Origin: Herbaspirillum sp. AP02
GTDB lineage: Bacteria; Pseudomonadota; Gammaproteobacteria; Burkholderiales; Burkholderiaceae_D
DNA length: 64,000 bases
Direction: 5' to 3'
NCBI RefSeq assembly: GCF_015767275.1
Contig: NZ_JADWMY010000001.1
Span: forward strand, 124,001 to 188,000
The notes below the pieces were generated by a model. The model was not told where the DNA came from, searched no databases, and saw only the letters and a program-made list of their open reading frames with translations. The first letter of the stretch is position 1. Every line of letters starts with the position of its first letter. Below, one piece after another: positions 1 to 9,372 of the stretch. The translations under genes were made by a program, and so were the position numbers.

Positions 1-378
1 CTCGCAGCTCGTGGTGTAGCCGTCACGTCGCGCCGTGACGTGCAGGAAACGCACCAGGATGAACTCTTGCGCGCCCTCGGTGGCCCAGTCGGGCGCGGCG
101 ATGGCGAGGAACTGCCCAGGGACGATGCCGGCATGGCGCAGCCGCTCGTAAGAGGAGCCTGCCCTGACGTGCAGGCCGTCCTGATATTCGATCAGACCCA
201 GACTGTCTTCTTGCGAAAACAGTTGAACGCCTGCGATTGTCGAATTGCGATGGGCGCCACCGCTTGCGCGAGCCGGCCTTGCAGTCGATTTTTCATGGGA
301 GACGGCCGTGGCTGGCGCACCCGGGCTGGTACCGGATGACGTCAATTGGGGGAGGGCGTCGGCGGCAGCGATATTCAT
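1..378 (-). CDS. Hypothetical protein, C-terminus beyond window edge
   Basis: An open minus-strand frame starts at an ATG (376-378) and runs 126 codons without a stop to the window edge, so the C-terminus is missing. I do not recognise the family. The first 55 or so residues are Ala/Ser/Thr/Pro-rich and look disordered. A more ordered part begins near GVQLFSQEDSLG and continues through LIEYQDGLHVRAGSSYERLR and a hydrophobic stretch ending in ILVRFLHV. There is no signal peptide or membrane segment. Base composition and codon use match the neighbours. The gene is divergent from pgi. It could be a small cytosolic protein; I assign no function. Confidence 0.55.
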   Translation of the reverse strand, partial: MNIAAADALPQLTSSGTSPGAPATAVSHEKSTARPARASGGAHRNSTIAGVQLFSQEDSLGLIEYQDGLHVRAGSSYERLRHAGIVPGQFLAIAAPDWATEGAQEFILVRFLHVTARRDGYTTSCE

Positions 379-714
379 GGTTTTTATTGAGTCGACTGCA
401 CGCGATGCTCCCGATATTCCCTTGTCGCAGCGCTGCACGTCATTGATCTGATGGCGGCACTTTATCTAGCAAAACTACATATCGGCTGACATTTGCTGAC
501 CGGAAATTCAAGCGCAAAGCCGCTTGGGCAGTGCTGTTCATGTCATCAAAAGAAATCTGCCGGCGGGCAAAACAGGCTTGGCCGGTTCCTCGTTTCCTAC
601 AAGCGAAAGTACGCCCGTCCTATGTCCTGCCTGGCAGGGCGGCCCTTATCATCGAGCGATCCGGCATGCCGTCCGGCAAGTCCGCTGGCGGCGCCATCCG
701 CTCAAGGAGTTCGC
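379..714. other. Divergent intergenic region
   Basis: This 336-base gap lies between the divergent hypothetical gene and pgi. It is somewhat AT-richer near 455-500 and must hold both promoters. An open frame runs through it in phase with pgi, but the Shine-Dalgarno sequence and usual protein length favour a pgi start at 715. I see no confident operator, repeat or small gene. Confidence 0.5.
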
Positions 715-2403
715 ATGACCAAGTTGCCCGCCGCCGATCTTCAGTTGCCCTTGTTCGTCTACAGCCAGCGCGAATCGCTGACCGAGAAGAGCGCCTGGAT
801 CGCCTTGCAGGAGCACCACCAATACAGTGCCCGCCATTTCCGGCTGGAACGCCTGTTCGCCGCCGATCTCAAGCGCGGCGACACCCTCACCGCCGAAGCG
901 GCAGGTATCTACCTCGACTATTCCAAGAATCTGGTCACCTCGGAGACCATGACCCTGCTCATGCAGCTGGCACGCCAGTGCGGGCTGCAGGATCGCGTGG
1001 AGGCCATGTTCCGGGGTGATCGCATCAACGCCACCGAGCGGCGCGCGGTACTGCACACGGCCTTGCGCAAGCCTGCCGGCGAGAGGCTGGTGGTAGAAGG
1101 CGAGGATGTGGTTGCCCAGGTACAGGAAGTGCTGACCCGCATGGAGGCGTTTGCCGAGCAGGTGCGTGACGGTACGTGGACCGGCCATACCGGTCGTCCG
1201 ATCCGCCATGTGGTCAACATCGGTATCGGTGGTTCTGACCTCGGTCCGATGATGGCGCATGAGGCATTGCGCCATTACAGCCAGCGCGAGCTGTCGCTGC
1301 ACTTTCTCTCCGATGTCGACGCGGCGGCGGTGCTGGAAACGGTGCGCGCATTGCCGGCCGAAGAGACCCTGTTCATCGTCTGTTCCAAGACCTTCACCAC
1401 GCTGGAAACCATCACCAATGCCCAGGCAGCCCGCCAATGGCTGGTTCAGCAACTGGGTGATGAGTCTGCGGTGGCGCGCCACTTCGTGGGGGTGACCACC
1501 CATATCGACGAGGCCAGCCGCTTCGGCATCGATGAACGCAACATGTTTGGCTTCTGGGACTGGGTCGGGGGGCGCTATTCGATGAGCAGCGCCATCGGTC
1601 TGTCGACCATGATCGCGATCGGGCCACGTCATTTCCGCGACATGCTGGCCGGCATGCACGCCATGGATGAACATTTCCGCACCGCGCCGCTGGAGCAGAA
1701 TCTGCCTGTCATCCTGGGCATGCTGACGATCTGGTACGGCAATTTCTTCGAGGCCCGCAGTCAGGCCGTGCTGCCGTATAGCCAGTCTCTGAGGCGCTTG
1801 CCGGCCTACCTGCAGCAATTGACCATGGAGAGCAATGGCAAGCAGGTGACGCTGCACGGCGAGCCAGTGGATTACCAGACCTCGCCGGTGTATTGGGGTG
1901 ACAACGGCATCAATGGCCAGCACTCGTTCTATCAGATGCTGCACCAGGGAACGCAGGTGGTGCCTTGCGATTTCATCGGCTTTTGCCGACCGTCGCAGGC
2001 GCTGGGTCAGCAGCAGGAACTGCTGATGGCCAACATGTTCGCGCAGGCCGAGGCCCTGGCCTTCGGCAAGAGCGTGCAGCGCGTGCGTGAAGAAGGGACG
2101 CCGGAAGATCTGGTGCCGCATCGGGTCTTCCCCGGCAACCGGCCGAGCAACAGCATGCTGCTCGATCAACTGACGCCGTATAGCCTGGGGACCCTGATTG
2201 CACTTTACGAACACAGCGTCTTCACCCAGGGCGTGATCTGGAATATCGATTCCTTCGATCAATGGGGCGTGGAGCTGGGCAAGCAATTGGCCAAGCGCAC
2301 CGCGCGCGAACTGATCGACCATGACGAGCCGCTGCACCATGACAGCTCGACCAATGCCCTGATCCGGCGCTATCGCGCCAGGCAGGGTGGTGGCACCTGC
2401 TGA
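715..2403 (+). CDS. pgi: Glucose-6-phosphate isomerase
   Basis: Interconverts glucose 6-phosphate and fructose 6-phosphate in the cytosol (glycolysis/gluconeogenesis). The 562-residue length fits the family (about 550). Visible hallmarks in order: [11 protein letters not shown] (sugar-phosphate binding), SKTFTTLET, the family signature region [13 protein letters not shown], the MESNGK segment carrying the base-catalyst Glu, the GQHSFYQ segment carrying the ring-opening His, and the C-terminal signature around [17 protein letters not shown]. Two positions differ slightly from the commonest form (GGRYSLWSAIGL elsewhere). The frame is open upstream to 493, but AAGGAG at 704-709 sits 5 nt before ATG 715 and gives normal length. 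The gene is monocistronic: a strong terminator follows. Identification is secure. Confidence 0.97.
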   Translation: MTKLPAADLQLPLFVYSQRESLTEKSAWIALQEHHQYSARHFRLERLFAADLKRGDTLTAEAAGIYLDYSKNLVTSETMTLLMQLARQCGLQDRVEAMFRGDRINATERRAVLHTALRKPAGERLVVEGEDVVAQVQEVLTRMEAFAEQVRDGTWTGHTGRPIRHVVNIGIGGSDLGPMMAHEALRHYSQRELSLHFLSDVDAAAVLETVRALPAEETLFIVCSKTFTTLETITNAQAARQWLVQQLGDESAVARHFVGVTTHIDEASRFGIDERNMFGFWDWVGGRYSMSSAIGLSTMIAIGPRHFRDMLAGMHAMDEHFRTAPLEQNLPVILGMLTIWYGNFFEARSQAVLPYSQSLRRLPAYLQQLTMESNGKQVTLHGEPVDYQTSPVYWGDNGINGQHSFYQMLHQGTQVVPCDFIGFCRPSQALGQQQELLMANMFAQAEALAFGKSVQRVREEGTPEDLVPHRVFPGNRPSNSMLLDQLTPYSLGTLIALYEHSVFTQGVIWNIDSFDQWGVELGKQLAKRTARELIDHDEPLHHDSSTNALIRRYRARQGGGTC

Positions 2404-2430
2404 CGCAGCGCAAAGACAGGATCAGAACCC

Positions 2431-2463
2431 GGCCCGACAGCGTGCTGTCGGGCCTTTTTGTTT
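2431..2463 (+). terminator. Rho-independent terminator after pgi
   Basis: A perfect 10-bp stem GGCCCGACAG / CTGTCGGGCC (2431-2440 and 2445-2454) with a CGTG loop is followed by TTTTTGTTT. It lies 28 nt after the pgi stop codon and separates pgi from the kinase gene. Confidence 0.93.
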
Positions 2464-2512
2464 ATCTGAGGGGACACCGTGCAAGCGCGACCAAGCACGC
2501 GGCCTTTGAGAG

Positions 2513-2544
2513 TTGATGAGTTTATGACTTTATAAGTCTATAAT
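2513..2544 (+). promoter_or_regulatory. Possible promoter of the sensor kinase operon
   Basis: TATAAT at 2539-2544 is a perfect -10 hexamer in an AT-rich patch. The best -35 candidate, TTGATG at 2513-2518, is 20 nt upstream, longer than ideal. An inverted repeat GACTT-TAT-AAGTC (2526-2538) fills the spacer and could bind a regulator. The kinase start codon is about 130 nt downstream. This is a weak, composition-based call. Confidence 0.35.
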
Positions 2545-2675
2545 TGGGCGTAATAATTGATTACCAGAAATCCAGCGGGCAGGCGTACTACAAAATAATA
2601 AAGAACGCCAAGAGGGGGCGCGGCTTATCCGAGGCAGCGGCGCCGTAAGAATGATCATGAAGCGGACGAACGCAC

Positions 2676-4283
2676 ATGAGATTATTGACCAAGGGCTTGT
2701 TGATCGTTGCCATTCCCAGCCTGTTTGAACTTGTGCTGCTGGGAGCGCTGTTCAAATCACAGGCCGACGCCGAGCAGGCCGAGGGTTGGGCAGCGCATTC
2801 GGCGCAGGTGATCAACCAGGCCGCCGAAGTGCGCCAGCCGATGCTGCTGGAATCGGCCCGCATCCGCAATGCCATCCTCCTCAACCAGTCCGAGCCGATC
2901 AGCCGGCCCGAGATGTGGGCCGATCTTGAGGTCAAGGCCGGCGAGCTGGTCCGGCTGGTCGCCGACAATCCGCAACAAAGTACTGCCGTTCGGGCGCTGC
3001 ACGATAGCATCGCCCGTTACCGCAACTGGGCCGACAGCGCCCGTGAGCGTATGCAGCGCGGGCAGCGCGAGGCGTTGATCCGCGAACTCCGTGACGAAGA
3101 GGGACCGCACCGGCTCTCCGATTTCCTCAACCGGCTGGATGGCTTCGTCGAGCAGGAACGCCGCCTGGGCCAGCAGCGTACGACCCTACTGCAATCGGCG
3201 CGCCGTTCGCAGACCGGTTTGCTGATTGCGGCGGTACTGGGTTCCATCCTGACGGCGGGGCTGGCGTCGCTGGCCTTTACGCGCAATATCGGCAGCCGGA
3301 TTTCCGTGTTGATCAACAATGCCCAGCGCCTGGCCGATGGCCAGCCGCTGGCGGCGCGGGTGGGTGGCGATGACGAGATATGCCAGCTCGATGACGCCCT
3401 GCACCGTAGCAGCGAGCGCCTCACCGAGGCCTCGCTCCAGGCCCAGGGGTACCGCGCCGAACTGGAGCAGCGTGCGCGTGAGCTGGCCGATGTCAATGCC
3501 GACCTGCGCCAGCAGACCCAGGACAATGAAATGTTCATCTATAGCGTGTCGCACGACTTGCGATCGCCCCTGGTGAACCTGCAGGGATTCAGCAAGGAAA
3601 TCACCCACGCCACCCGCGATCTGCTGGCCGATGTTGAGCAACTGGCCCTGCCGGAGGCGGACAAGCAGCGCCTGCGGGCGCTGGTGGAGGACGACATCCA
3701 TACGTCGTTGCGTTTCATCCAGAACGCGGTGACGCGCTCGGCCGGCATCATCGACGCCATGTTGCGCCTGTCCCGCGCCGGGCGGGTCGAGTACCAGCCG
3801 GTGATGCTGGACGTGCACGCCATCGTGCAACGCATCGTTGCGGCCATGAGCAGCAGTATCCGCGCCAAGGGTGCGCTGGTGGAGATCGCGGCGGACCTGC
3901 CGCCGGCCTTCGGGGACCCGACCTCGGTGGAACAGGTGCTGGGCAACCTGGTGGGCAACGCGGTCAACTACCTCGACCCATCGCGCCAGGGGCATATCAC
4001 GATCGACCACGTGCGCCAGGCGGACAATATCGCGGCTGCGCCCAGCCTGGTGACCTATTGCGTGCGCGACAACGGCCTGGGCATCGCGCCGGCCTATCTG
4101 GACAAGATGTTCATCGCCTTCCAGCGACTGCATGGCAACGCCGCCCCAGGCGAAGGCATCGGCCTGGCCTTGGTCAAGCGCGTGGTGGAGCGCCATGGCG
4201 GGCGCATCTGGGTGGAGTCGGTGGAGGGGCAGGGCAGTTGCTTTTACGTGGCCCTGCCGGCGCGTCCGCCGGTAGCGGCCTGA
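2676..4283 (+). CDS. Membrane sensor histidine kinase (CHASE3-like, HAMP)
   Basis: A 535-residue inner-membrane kinase. TM1 is at about 5-26. A periplasmic helical region (about 30-178) resembles a CHASE3-type sensor. TM2 is at about 181-203, then HAMP (about 204-258), a coiled coil, HisKA with H293 in the box SVSHDLRSPL, and HATPase_c with an N-box near NLVGNAVNY, DNGLGIAP and GEGIGLAL. The H-box and ATPase style resemble the kinases that partner Rcp1-type single-domain receivers. The next two genes (receiver, receiver-kinase) follow in the same direction after 43 nt and a 4-nt overlap, so the three probably form one operon. The ligand is unknown. No strong Shine-Dalgarno precedes ATG 2676, so the start is slightly uncertain. 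Confidence 0.88.
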   Translation: MRLLTKGLLIVAIPSLFELVLLGALFKSQADAEQAEGWAAHSAQVINQAAEVRQPMLLESARIRNAILLNQSEPISRPEMWADLEVKAGELVRLVADNPQQSTAVRALHDSIARYRNWADSARERMQRGQREALIRELRDEEGPHRLSDFLNRLDGFVEQERRLGQQRTTLLQSARRSQTGLLIAAVLGSILTAGLASLAFTRNIGSRISVLINNAQRLADGQPLAARVGGDDEICQLDDALHRSSERLTEASLQAQGYRAELEQRARELADVNADLRQQTQDNEMFIYSVSHDLRSPLVNLQGFSKEITHATRDLLADVEQLALPEADKQRLRALVEDDIHTSLRFIQNAVTRSAGIIDAMLRLSRAGRVEYQPVMLDVHAIVQRIVAAMSSSIRAKGALVEIAADLPPAFGDPTSVEQVLGNLVGNAVNYLDPSRQGHITIDHVRQADNIAAAPSLVTYCVRDNGLGIAPAYLDKMFIAFQRLHGNAAPGEGIGLALVKRVVERHGGRIWVESVEGQGSCFYVALPARPPVAA

Positions 4284-4326
4284 GCGCCATGGCAGGCTGG
4301 ATGGCTGACATCACAGGGAGACTTGC

Positions 4327-4809
4327 ATGAGCATAGAACAGAGCGCCAATATCCTCTTGGTCGAAGATGACGATGGCCACGCGCTCCTGGTCGAGAAGAA
4401 CCTGCGGCGCGCCGGTCTGGTCAACGGTTTTACGCGCCTGCGCGACGGCCAGGAGGCGCTGGATTATTTCTTCGGCGACGAATCGGTGCGGGATGAGTTG
4501 CAACAACTGGTGGTGCTGCTGGACGTGAACATGCCGCGTGTGAATGGAGTGGAGGTGCTGCGGCGGATGAAACAGGAGGCCTCCACAGCCGCCATTCCGG
4601 TCATCATGCTCACCACCACCGACGATCCACGCGAGATCGCCCACTGCTACGAGACCGGCTGCAATGTCTACATTACCAAGCCTGTGGAATATGACGACTT
4701 CATCGAGGCGGTGCGCCGGCTAGGCTTCTTCCTGCAGGTGGTCAAGCTGCCTGCGGCCGGGGCGGTGGGGGGGAGCAGCACGGGCCGCAGGGAGAGCGAG
4801 TCACGATGA
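4327..4809 (+). CDS. Single-domain response regulator, Rcp1-like
   Basis: A 160-residue stand-alone receiver. The acidic pocket is E13/D14/D15, the phospho-acceptor is D66 in LLDVNMPRVNG, the Thr switch lies in IMLTTTD and the conserved Lys in YITKPVEYDD. There is no output domain; the last 20 residues are a Gly/Ser/Arg-rich tail. The family (Rcp1-type) acts with bacteriophytochrome-like and CHASE3-type kinases by protein-protein contact. It lies between the kinase at 2676 and the receiver-kinase at 4806, overlapping the latter by ATGA (4806-4809), which implies translational coupling. It is probably the phosphorylation target of the upstream kinase. Confidence 0.9.
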   Translation: MSIEQSANILLVEDDDGHALLVEKNLRRAGLVNGFTRLRDGQEALDYFFGDESVRDELQQLVVLLDVNMPRVNGVEVLRRMKQEASTAAIPVIMLTTTDDPREIAHCYETGCNVYITKPVEYDDFIEAVRRLGFFLQVVKLPAAGAVGGSSTGRRESESR

Positions 4810-5981
4810 GCGCCATTGCCGCCCACGTACTGGTGCTGGAGGACGATGACGGGCTGCTGGCACTGGCCACCCGGGTACTGCGCAAGCAGGGTCATCGCGT
4901 CACCGCCGTGGCCGATGCGGTCGCGGCGCTGGCGGCGGTCCGCGATGAACAGCCGGACCTGCTCATCGTCGACTACAACCTCCAGGCTCTCGATACGGGG
5001 CTGGATTTCTTCCGCCAGTTGCGTGCTTCCGGCGTGGACATCCCGGCCATCATGGTGTCGGGCGTGTCCGACGAGCCTCGCATCATCGAGGCGCTGCGGG
5101 CGGGCGTGGCCGATATACTGCCCAAGACCAGCGACTATCTCGATTATCTGCCCGCAGCGGTGCAACGTCTGCTCAACCAGCAGGCGCTGCAGCGCCTGGC
5201 CGAGGCGCAGCGCATGGCCGGCGTGCGGGAGGAACTGGTGACCACGCTGTCGCAGGAACTACGCACGCCCTTGAATGCCATCATCGGCTGGGCACAGTAT
5301 CTGCTGCGCGATGCCTCGGACCCCGAACAGCTCCAGAAGGGGCTGCTGGTCATCGAACGCAATGCACGTCTGCAGGCGCAACGGGTGGAGCAACTGCTGG
5401 AGTTCAGTCGCATCATGTCCGGCAAGCTGCACATGGACATGCAGTGGGTGGACATGGCCAGCGTGGTCGGGCAGGCGATCGCCTCGGTCCAGGCGGCGGC
5501 CGATGCCAAGCAGATCCATCTTCATTCGGTACTGGATTCGCCGGCGCCCATCCGGGGCGACGCGGCACGTTTGCAGCAGGTGGTGTGGAACCTGCTGATG
5601 AATGCCATCCGGTTCACGCCGCGTCAGGGGCGGGTGCAGGCGACCCTGCGTCAACCGGGCGCCGCGCTGGAGCTGGAGGTGGCTGATAACGGTCCGGGCA
5701 TCCCGCCGCAATTGCTGGCCAGCGTGTTCGAACGCTTTCGGCGCGATCCAGCCAGCCAGGCCCACGCCAACCTGCTTGGCGATGTCTCTGCCGAGGCCTC
5801 TGCCGCGAGCGATGGCACTGCGCCTGCGCCAGAACCGGGGGCAGGGACGGGGTTGGGGTTGGGGCTGGCGATCACCCGTCAACTGGTGGAGTTGCACGGT
5901 GGGCGTGTGCACGCGGAAAGCCCCGGCCCAGGTCTGGGCGCCCGTTTCTTCGTGACACTGCCGCTGACCGCAGGGGGCTGA
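4806..5981 (+). CDS. Receiver-histidine-kinase hybrid with Gln at the phospho-His site
   Basis: A 391-residue cytosolic protein with no membrane segment. An N-terminal receiver (about 7-125) has acidic residues in VLEDDDG, the acceptor Asp in LLIVDYNLQ and the Lys in ILPKTSD. HisKA-like helices follow (about 140-205), then HATPase_c (about 245-385) with NLLMNAIRF, DNGPGIPP and GTGLGLGLAI. The H-box reads LSQELRTPL: the phospho-acceptor His is Gln150 (codon CAG, 5253-5255). The ATPase boxes look intact, and an Ala/Ser/Pro-rich insert of about 35 residues sits in the ATP lid. It may therefore bind ATP without autophosphorylating and act as a pseudokinase read-out of the preceding receiver or kinase. 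Start codon and 4-nt overlap with the upstream receiver are clear. Confidence 0.87.
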   Translation: MSAIAAHVLVLEDDDGLLALATRVLRKQGHRVTAVADAVAALAAVRDEQPDLLIVDYNLQALDTGLDFFRQLRASGVDIPAIMVSGVSDEPRIIEALRAGVADILPKTSDYLDYLPAAVQRLLNQQALQRLAEAQRMAGVREELVTTLSQELRTPLNAIIGWAQYLLRDASDPEQLQKGLLVIERNARLQAQRVEQLLEFSRIMSGKLHMDMQWVDMASVVGQAIASVQAAADAKQIHLHSVLDSPAPIRGDAARLQQVVWNLLMNAIRFTPRQGRVQATLRQPGAALELEVADNGPGIPPQLLASVFERFRRDPASQAHANLLGDVSAEASAASDGTAPAPEPGAGTGLGLGLAITRQLVELHGGRVHAESPGPGLGARFFVTLPLTAGG

Positions 5982-6029
5982 TGGCGCGATGCATCGCCGG
6001 CCATCGGTCTGAACGGGGTATTGCCGCGT

Positions 6030-8234
6030 TCAGCTTGCCGGGACCGGGATGGCGACGGTGAAGGTGATGATGTTGTTGTCGCAGTCCACCGTGATCTTGC
6101 CGGTGTGGCCGCTGACGATCTCGCTGACGATGTACAGGCCCAGGCCCAGGCCCAGGCCACGCGCATTGCGATGGTTGCCCATCGATTCCTTCTTGTACGG
6201 CTTGAAAAGATTCTCGCGCACCGCGGGCGGGATCGCTGCGCCATGATTGGACACCGACAAGGTCAGCATGTCATCGCGCCGGAACACGATCAGGGTGGAC
6301 GGCTTGCCGATTTCACCATGGTGCCGCGTATTGGACAGCAGGTTGGAGATGACCTGGCTGATGCGGTCGCCGTCGAGCGCGATCTCGCCGCAGTCTTCGG
6401 CCTCCAGGAGGATCTCGTTGTCGGGATAGGCCATGCGGGCCTCGTTGACGATCTCCGTGACCATCTTGCACACGTCCAGTGGCCGGCGCTGGATGTCCAG
6501 GCCCATGCCGCTTTGCAGGCGGCTGATATCGAGCACCTGCGAAATCAGGCGATGCATGCGGCTCGATGACGACGAGATACGCTTGCTCAGATTGGAGCTG
6601 GAGGGCGAGTGCTCGCGCACCTCGATCATGCGGGCGGCCATCATGATGGCCTGCAGCGGATCGCGCAGGTCATGGCCCAGCGTGGCCAGCAGGGTCTCGC
6701 GGGCGCGCTTGACCATGTTTTCGTTGGAGAGGGCCACTTCCTGGAAATCCAGGCGCAACTGGCTGGCCACTTCCAGTTCGGTCTTGATCCACGGCAGGCT
6801 CTTGCCGCGCACGGTTTCCTTCCAGACGGCGAAGGAGCCACGCGGCGTGAGCCGGGGACCCAGCGGACCGATGCTGTATTTCTTTTCGGGGTTGCCGCCC
6901 CAGCGCACGTCTTCTACCTGTTCGCTGCGGAACCAGAAGGCATAGCCATCCTGTTCGCGGTAGAACCGCACCGCCAGCACGCCGCAGATGTCGCCCAGCA
7001 CTGCCTTCAGCGCCGGTGCGTCTGCCCCCAGTGCACTGGTGTAGAACAGGTCGCCAGGTGCGTTTTCGTTGAGCCAGTTGATCAGCGTATTGACGGCTTC
7101 ACGCGAGGGCGCCTTGCCGAACACCTGGGTCTTGCGGTCCATTGAGATGGCACCGCCATGGCTGTTCATCAGGCGCTGGAAGCTCTCATGTTCACTGGCC
7201 AGGGCCAGCACGATATCTTCGCGGTCGGTGATGCTGGCGACGATCTGGCGGCGCAGGGCGGTGCTGTATTCCAGCGCGCGGGCGCGTTCGCCATTGAGAT
7301 TGCGTTCCACCAGGGCACTGACGAACTGCGCCAGCAACTGGCAGGACATGCGCACCGAGTGCGGGACCAGGTGGGCGCGCATGTGGTGGCAGGCGATCAG
7401 GCCCCACAGGCGGTCGCCGATGACGATGGACAGGCTCATGGACGCGCCCACGCCCATGTTGCTCAGGTATTCGATATGGACTGGCGAAACGCTGCGCAGC
7501 ATGCTGTGACTGAGGTCCAGCGGGCGGCCGGTCAGCGCATTGAGGTCCGGCTCCAGTGCCACCGTGGGCGCGCCGACATCGGCGATCAGGCGGATCGGAT
7601 TGATGACGTACAGGCGGCGTGCCTGCGCGGGGATGTCGCTGGCCGGGTAGCGCTGGCCGAGGAAGGGTTCCAGATCGTCGCGCTTGTGCTCGGCGATGAC
7701 TTCGCCACTGTCGTCATGCAGGAAACGGTAGGCCATCACGCGGTCGAATCCGGTGATGCGGGCGATCTCGTCCACGGCCAGGGTCAGCAGGTCTTCCACG
7801 CCTTGCTGGCGCTGGATGCGCTGGATGGCCTGGTGCGCGGCCAGGGCGAAACCGTCCAGCGAGAGGGCATCGGCCGGACGTTTTTCGAATTCGGCGATCA
7901 GCACGCCATCGGATTTGTGCGTCACCAGATCGAAGGCGCCCGAGGCCAGCGAGACCATGCGCGAATCGACATAACCGTGCTTGTCCTCCAGCGCACTCTG
8001 GATCACTGCGCGGGCGCTGGCATCCAGATGCTGCGGGCCCATCGATGCGCCGATCTCGGGCAGCGCGCCCAGCAACGCCTCCGCATTGGCACTGCGCGAG
8101 ACCAGTCGGCCGTCGGAAGTGAAACACAGCAGGGCGCCGTGGCTCTGGATGGAGCCGGGGATATGGATCGGTTCCCGGTCGCAGTTGCTCAGGTCGACGG
8201 ATCGCCGACGGTTTTCGTGGTATGGATTGCTCAT
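6030..8234 (-). CDS. bphP: Bacteriophytochrome histidine kinase
   Basis: A 734-residue red/far-red light sensor kinase with the usual order: PAS-2 (about 15-125), GAF (about 145-315), PHY (about 330-505), HisKA (H521 in the box LGHDLRDPL) and HATPase_c (about 620-730, ending with GLGLGLYI). Cys18, in NCDREPIHIPGSIQ, is at the place where bacteriophytochromes attach biliverdin. The GAF has PASDIP (197-202), and the PHY tongue has PRGSF (464-468), both hallmarks. I chose ATG 8234, giving MSNPYHENRR, because the frame upstream to 8366 lacks family character. It converges on the kinase/receiver operon, with which it may share a receiver. No heme oxygenase gene (biliverdin source) lies in the window. 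Confidence 0.95.
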   Translation of the reverse strand: MSNPYHENRRRSVDLSNCDREPIHIPGSIQSHGALLCFTSDGRLVSRSANAEALLGALPEIGASMGPQHLDASARAVIQSALEDKHGYVDSRMVSLASGAFDLVTHKSDGVLIAEFEKRPADALSLDGFALAAHQAIQRIQRQQGVEDLLTLAVDEIARITGFDRVMAYRFLHDDSGEVIAEHKRDDLEPFLGQRYPASDIPAQARRLYVINPIRLIADVGAPTVALEPDLNALTGRPLDLSHSMLRSVSPVHIEYLSNMGVGASMSLSIVIGDRLWGLIACHHMRAHLVPHSVRMSCQLLAQFVSALVERNLNGERARALEYSTALRRQIVASITDREDIVLALASEHESFQRLMNSHGGAISMDRKTQVFGKAPSREAVNTLINWLNENAPGDLFYTSALGADAPALKAVLGDICGVLAVRFYREQDGYAFWFRSEQVEDVRWGGNPEKKYSIGPLGPRLTPRGSFAVWKETVRGKSLPWIKTELEVASQLRLDFQEVALSNENMVKRARETLLATLGHDLRDPLQAIMMAARMIEVREHSPSSSNLSKRISSSSSRMHRLISQVLDISRLQSGMGLDIQRRPLDVCKMVTEIVNEARMAYPDNEILLEAEDCGEIALDGDRISQVISNLLSNTRHHGEIGKPSTLIVFRRDDMLTLSVSNHGAAIPPAVRENLFKPYKKESMGNHRNARGLGLGLGLYIVSEIVSGHTGKITVDCDNNIITFTVAIPVPAS

Positions 8235-8816
8235 GTACTGCTTTCCCGATGCCTGTGGAACACGGCGTCGAATTGCGATCGCGGACATCTGGAGACGAAC
8301 GCAAGTTGGAGGCGGCCCAAAGTGGCAACGTAGCGTGCATGCAGCGCTTCCGACAGACAACGTCAAAGCGGGTATGCAGCGTGGCGATACGGCCTTTGTT
8401 TTCGGGAAATGCCAATTATAGGCGTGGTCCTGCAGTTATAGCACGCCGCATATGCATTTTGTGGCGGACTTGCCGCTGCGCGGGCGGACCCGGCTGTAAC
8501 ACTGCGATCCGTCGTGTCTCGTTCGGCCGGTGGACTTCCGCTTTGTCCTACAAGGCAATCGGGTGCAGTCCGATAGAACTCATCCGTGCGCGCTCTTAAG
8601 ATCATCAAAACTCGCAGAAACAACGTGGCAAACCGGCGCCCGCGCGCAGGAAGATGCCATATGGGAAAAGAATTCCCGGTGCAGTGCTGAGACTTCGTGA
8701 GGATGCGTCAAATCGCATGGGGGAGAGCCGTCAGGGACTTCCAGTTTTGCGTGACATGGCTACAATGAAGTCGTCGATAGTGTGCTGAGCCGGGGTACAC
8801 CAGGGAGTGAACCAGT
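8235..8816. other. Long intergenic region upstream of bphP
   Basis: A 580-base stretch between the divergent bphP and a small plus-strand frame. Frames on both strands are short and show no recognisable protein. A TACAAT hexamer at 8761-8766 could be a -10 for the downstream small genes, but the matching -35 is poor. I see no repeat, operator or structured RNA that I can support. Confidence 0.4.
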
Positions 8817-8987
8817 ATGCGGTCGATGACATACCGGGAAGAAATCGAACGCCGTATCGGTCGGGCGAAGCAGCCGGCAACACCGCGCAAGCACGCCTGC
8901 TTGCCGGCACCTGCCGGGATTGATGCGGACAATGGCAAGCTTACGTTGCAACCAGCCCGGCGCAGCCAGCATGCGTCGGATCTTTGA
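8817..8987 (+). CDS. Possible small protein, 56 residues
   Basis: A 56-codon frame from ATG 8817 to TGA 8985-8987. GGGAG at 8803-8807 gives a good ribosome-binding site 9 nt upstream. The N-terminus is charged (MRSMTYREEIERRIGRAKQ), the rest is polar, and there is no membrane segment or known motif. It ends 13 nt before the next gene, so the two could be cotranscribed. Alternatively it is an upstream leader frame. No family recognised; the call rests on the ribosome-binding site and position. Confidence 0.35.
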   Translation: MRSMTYREEIERRIGRAKQPATPRKHACLPAPAGIDADNGKLTLQPARRSQHASDL

Positions 8988-9000
8988 GCAGGGTAGCCTC

Positions 9001-9372
9001 ATGGACAAGTCTGATTCCACCCATCCTTACGATCCTCTGATCGCCATCCAGCAAGGCGACTGGACCGCTTACCGCAACCATATCTCGACCCAGGGAAGTC
9101 CTGGTGGGGAAGGCGAGGACGAACGGCTGAGCGCCTTTGTCGAGCCTGTCCCTCATCAGGATACGGCCGGCGAGCCGCTGCACGGCGAGGAAGATATCCT
9201 GGCCTACCGTCGGCGCTGCGCCCGTGCCTACATTGGCATGAACGGCCGCCTGGGCGGTCGCGCATACCGGCCTAACGAACCGGTGATCCTGACCCACGAA
9301 GCGGTCCAGGAGCTGGCCGAGCTCAATCGCCTGTTGCGCGAGGAGCGGGCCCTCAAAAAGAAGGCCGGTTGA
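9001..9372 (+). CDS. Hypothetical protein, 123 residues
   Basis: The frame starts MDKSDSTHPYDPL and ends with a charged, probably helical tail LREERALKKKAG. It is polar, with no signal peptide and no membrane segment; a central piece (DILAYRRRCARAYIGMNGR) is Arg-rich. An in-frame ATG at 8920 also exists, but the region before 9001 overlaps the preceding small frame and looks non-coding. The ribosome-binding site is weak. Codon use matches neighbours, which supports a real gene. No family recognised; it stands between bphP and a large hybrid kinase without a clear partner. Confidence 0.6.
   Translation: MDKSDSTHPYDPLIAIQQGDWTAYRNHISTQGSPGGEGEDERLSAFVEPVPHQDTAGEPLHGEEDILAYRRRCARAYIGMNGRLGGRAYRPNEPVILTHEAVQELAELNRLLREERALKKKAG

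Noticed and set aside
6021..8333. Plus-strand frames opposite bphP
   Set aside because: No family character; the minus strand encodes a complete bacteriophytochrome.
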